Of a stretch of 13,704 nucleotides of DNA, positions 12,923-13,704 are shown piece after piece (the stretch's first letter is position 1; every line of letters starts with the position of its first letter). Origin of the DNA: an uncultured Collinsella sp. Its GTDB lineage: Bacteria; Actinomycetota; Coriobacteriia; Coriobacteriales; Coriobacteriaceae. The position numbers and the translations under genes are program-made. The notes under the pieces were generated by a model. That model was not told where the DNA came from and did not search any database. It saw nothing but the letters and a program-made list of their open reading frames with translations. The stretch covers positions 1 through 13,704 of the forward strand of contig USGN01000012.1 in assembly GCA_900554255.1 (NCBI GenBank), written 5' to 3'.

Positions 12923-13704
12923 CTAGCCGACCGTATCGTCAGGCGTGGGCGAGGGGTCGGGAGTGGGCGTAGGCGTAGGCGTGCCGCCATCGCCGCCGGT
13001 CGAACCACCAGTGGAGCCACCCGTCGAGCCACCGGTCGTACCGGTGCCGCCGGTGGTGTCGCCGCCCGTGGTCTCGGTGGTCGTGGTCGTCGTTGTCGTC
13101 GTTGCGGTGGTTTCCTCTTCGTCCTCGTTCTCGTCCTTGTCGTCGTTCTCCGTCTTCTTGGTGTTGTTGGTGCCGTAGAACTTCCAGACGCTGTTGTTCT
13201 TGTAGGTGGGCGCCGTTCCGGTCGCAAACTCCTCGCGCTCGGTACCGGTCAGAACGGTGTTCATAAACCGCTTAAAGACAGGCAGGTTGGTGCTGTCGCC
13301 CAGCAGGTCTGTGCCGTATTTTTGGATAGGGATCTCGCCCGCGGAATAGCCGGTCCACAGGGCGCACGCCAGCTGCGGGGTATAGCCGCAGAACCACAGG
13401 TTGGTGGTGTTGTCGGTGGTGCCCGTCTTGCCGGCATAGGGCTGGTTGACGCTCAGGGCACCGGCAGCACCCGTACCGCCGCCCTGCATGACGCCGGACA
13501 GAACATCGGTGACCGCGGCGGCCTCGCCCTCGGTAAGCACCTGTGAGGGATTGTCGGTGTGCTGGTACAGCACCGAACCGGTACGAGAGTCAATCTCGGT
13601 GATGGCGATCGGCTGGCGATAGTAGCCGCCGTTGGCAAACGTCGCGTAGGCGGCGGCCATCTCGAGCGGCGAGATCGAGCCGGTGCCGAGCGTCATGACG
13701 GGAA
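12923..13704 (-). CDS. Class A penicillin-binding protein, C-terminal part (runs off window)
   Basis: This is the 3' end of a bifunctional peptidoglycan synthase: glycosyltransferase plus transpeptidase, anchored in the membrane and acting outside it. The frame stays open to the window edge, so the start, the glycosyltransferase domain and the SxxK and SxN motifs are missing. Visible features are SISPLEMAAAYATFANGGYY, typical of PBP1-type transpeptidases, the KTGT active-site motif (coded at 13418-13429) in AGKTGTTDNT, and LWFCGYTPQLACALWTGYS after it. The product ends in an acidic segment (NDDKDENEDEEE), nine consecutive Thr, then Gly/Ser/Thr and Pro/Thr repeats to the stop. Such disordered tails occur on actinobacterial class A proteins. 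The methionine coded at 13694-13696 is internal, not the start. Confidence 0.92.
   Translation of the reverse strand, partial: PVMTLGTGSISPLEMAAAYATFANGGYYRQPIAITEIDSRTGSVLYQHTDNPSQVLTEGEAAAVTDVLSGVMQGGGTGAAGALSVNQPYAGKTGTTDNTTNLWFCGYTPQLACALWTGYSAGEIPIQKYGTDLLGDSTNLPVFKRFMNTVLTGTEREEFATGTAPTYKNNSVWKFYGTNNTKKTENDDKDENEDEEETTATTTTTTTTTETTGGDTTGGTGTTGGSTGGSTGGSTGGDGGTPTPTPTPDPSPTPDDTVG
12994..13041. repeat. Four imperfect 12-bp tandem repeats in the penicillin-binding protein tail
   Basis: Four adjoining 12-base units (12994-13005, 13006-13017, 13018-13029, 13030-13041) share CACC-GTCGA-C-like sequence and encode the GGST repeats. A hexamer repeat (GGCGTA, about 12964-12981) next to them encodes Pro-Thr pairs. 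Gain or loss of whole units keeps the frame, so tail length may vary between strains. Confidence 0.7.

Noticed and set aside
12945..13178. + strand frame encoding Val/Pro/Ser-rich protein
   Set aside because: It is the complement of the low-complexity tail of the penicillin-binding protein.
1..13704. Search for CRISPR arrays, tRNA or rRNA genes, insertion sequences, phage or defence genes
   Set aside because: No evenly spaced repeats, cloverleaf, transposase or other such signature is visible; the window is core genome.

Overview
The window is a long ribosomal-protein gene block followed by a short stretch of ordinary housekeeping genes. It reads as a moderately GC-rich actinobacterium, most likely class Coriobacteriia (Collinsella-like). 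The evidence is the gene order rplE-rpsZ-rpsH-rplF-rplR-rpsE-rpmD-rplO-secY-adk-map-infA-rpmJ-rpsM-rpsK-rpsD-rpoA-rplQ-truA, the zinc-binding S14, the four-cysteine adenylate kinase lid, and frequent GTG/TTG starts. The taxon is inferred from overall sequence character; no search was run.

Layout. Bases 1-318 hold no convincing gene. They carry a perfect 21-bp inverted repeat (2-22/48-68) and a possible promoter. Bases 319-5130 are the 'spc' part (L5, S14, S8, L6, L18, S5, L30, L15, SecY), followed by adk and map. From rplR onward the genes are packed tightly or overlap, but the earlier gaps (rplE-rpsZ, rplF-rplR) carry RNA hairpins. A 104-bp gap after map holds a possible promoter. It leads into the 'alpha' part (IF-1, L36, S13, S11, S4, RNA polymerase alpha, L17), which ends at a strong intrinsic terminator at 10070-10100. 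A promoter-like sequence overlaps that terminator and could drive truA separately.

Bases 10136-12732 hold truA, a divergent family-2-like glycosyltransferase of unknown role, and an ArgR-type arginine repressor. All three are on the + strand, with gaps that contain palindromes suggestive of operators. The window ends with the 3' part of a class A penicillin-binding protein on the - strand, convergent with argR. The two are separated by facing intrinsic terminators.

Functionally, the block couples ribosome assembly, translation initiation (IF-1), N-terminal methionine removal (Map), protein export (SecY), adenylate balance (Adk) and transcription (RpoA). This is ordinary core genome. I found no new defence, mobile or biosynthetic system. 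The unusual signals are all small: the inverted repeat inserted within the ribosomal cluster, intergenic hairpins, the promoter/terminator overlap after rplQ, the palindromes before and after the glycosyltransferase, and the repetitive tail of the penicillin-binding protein.
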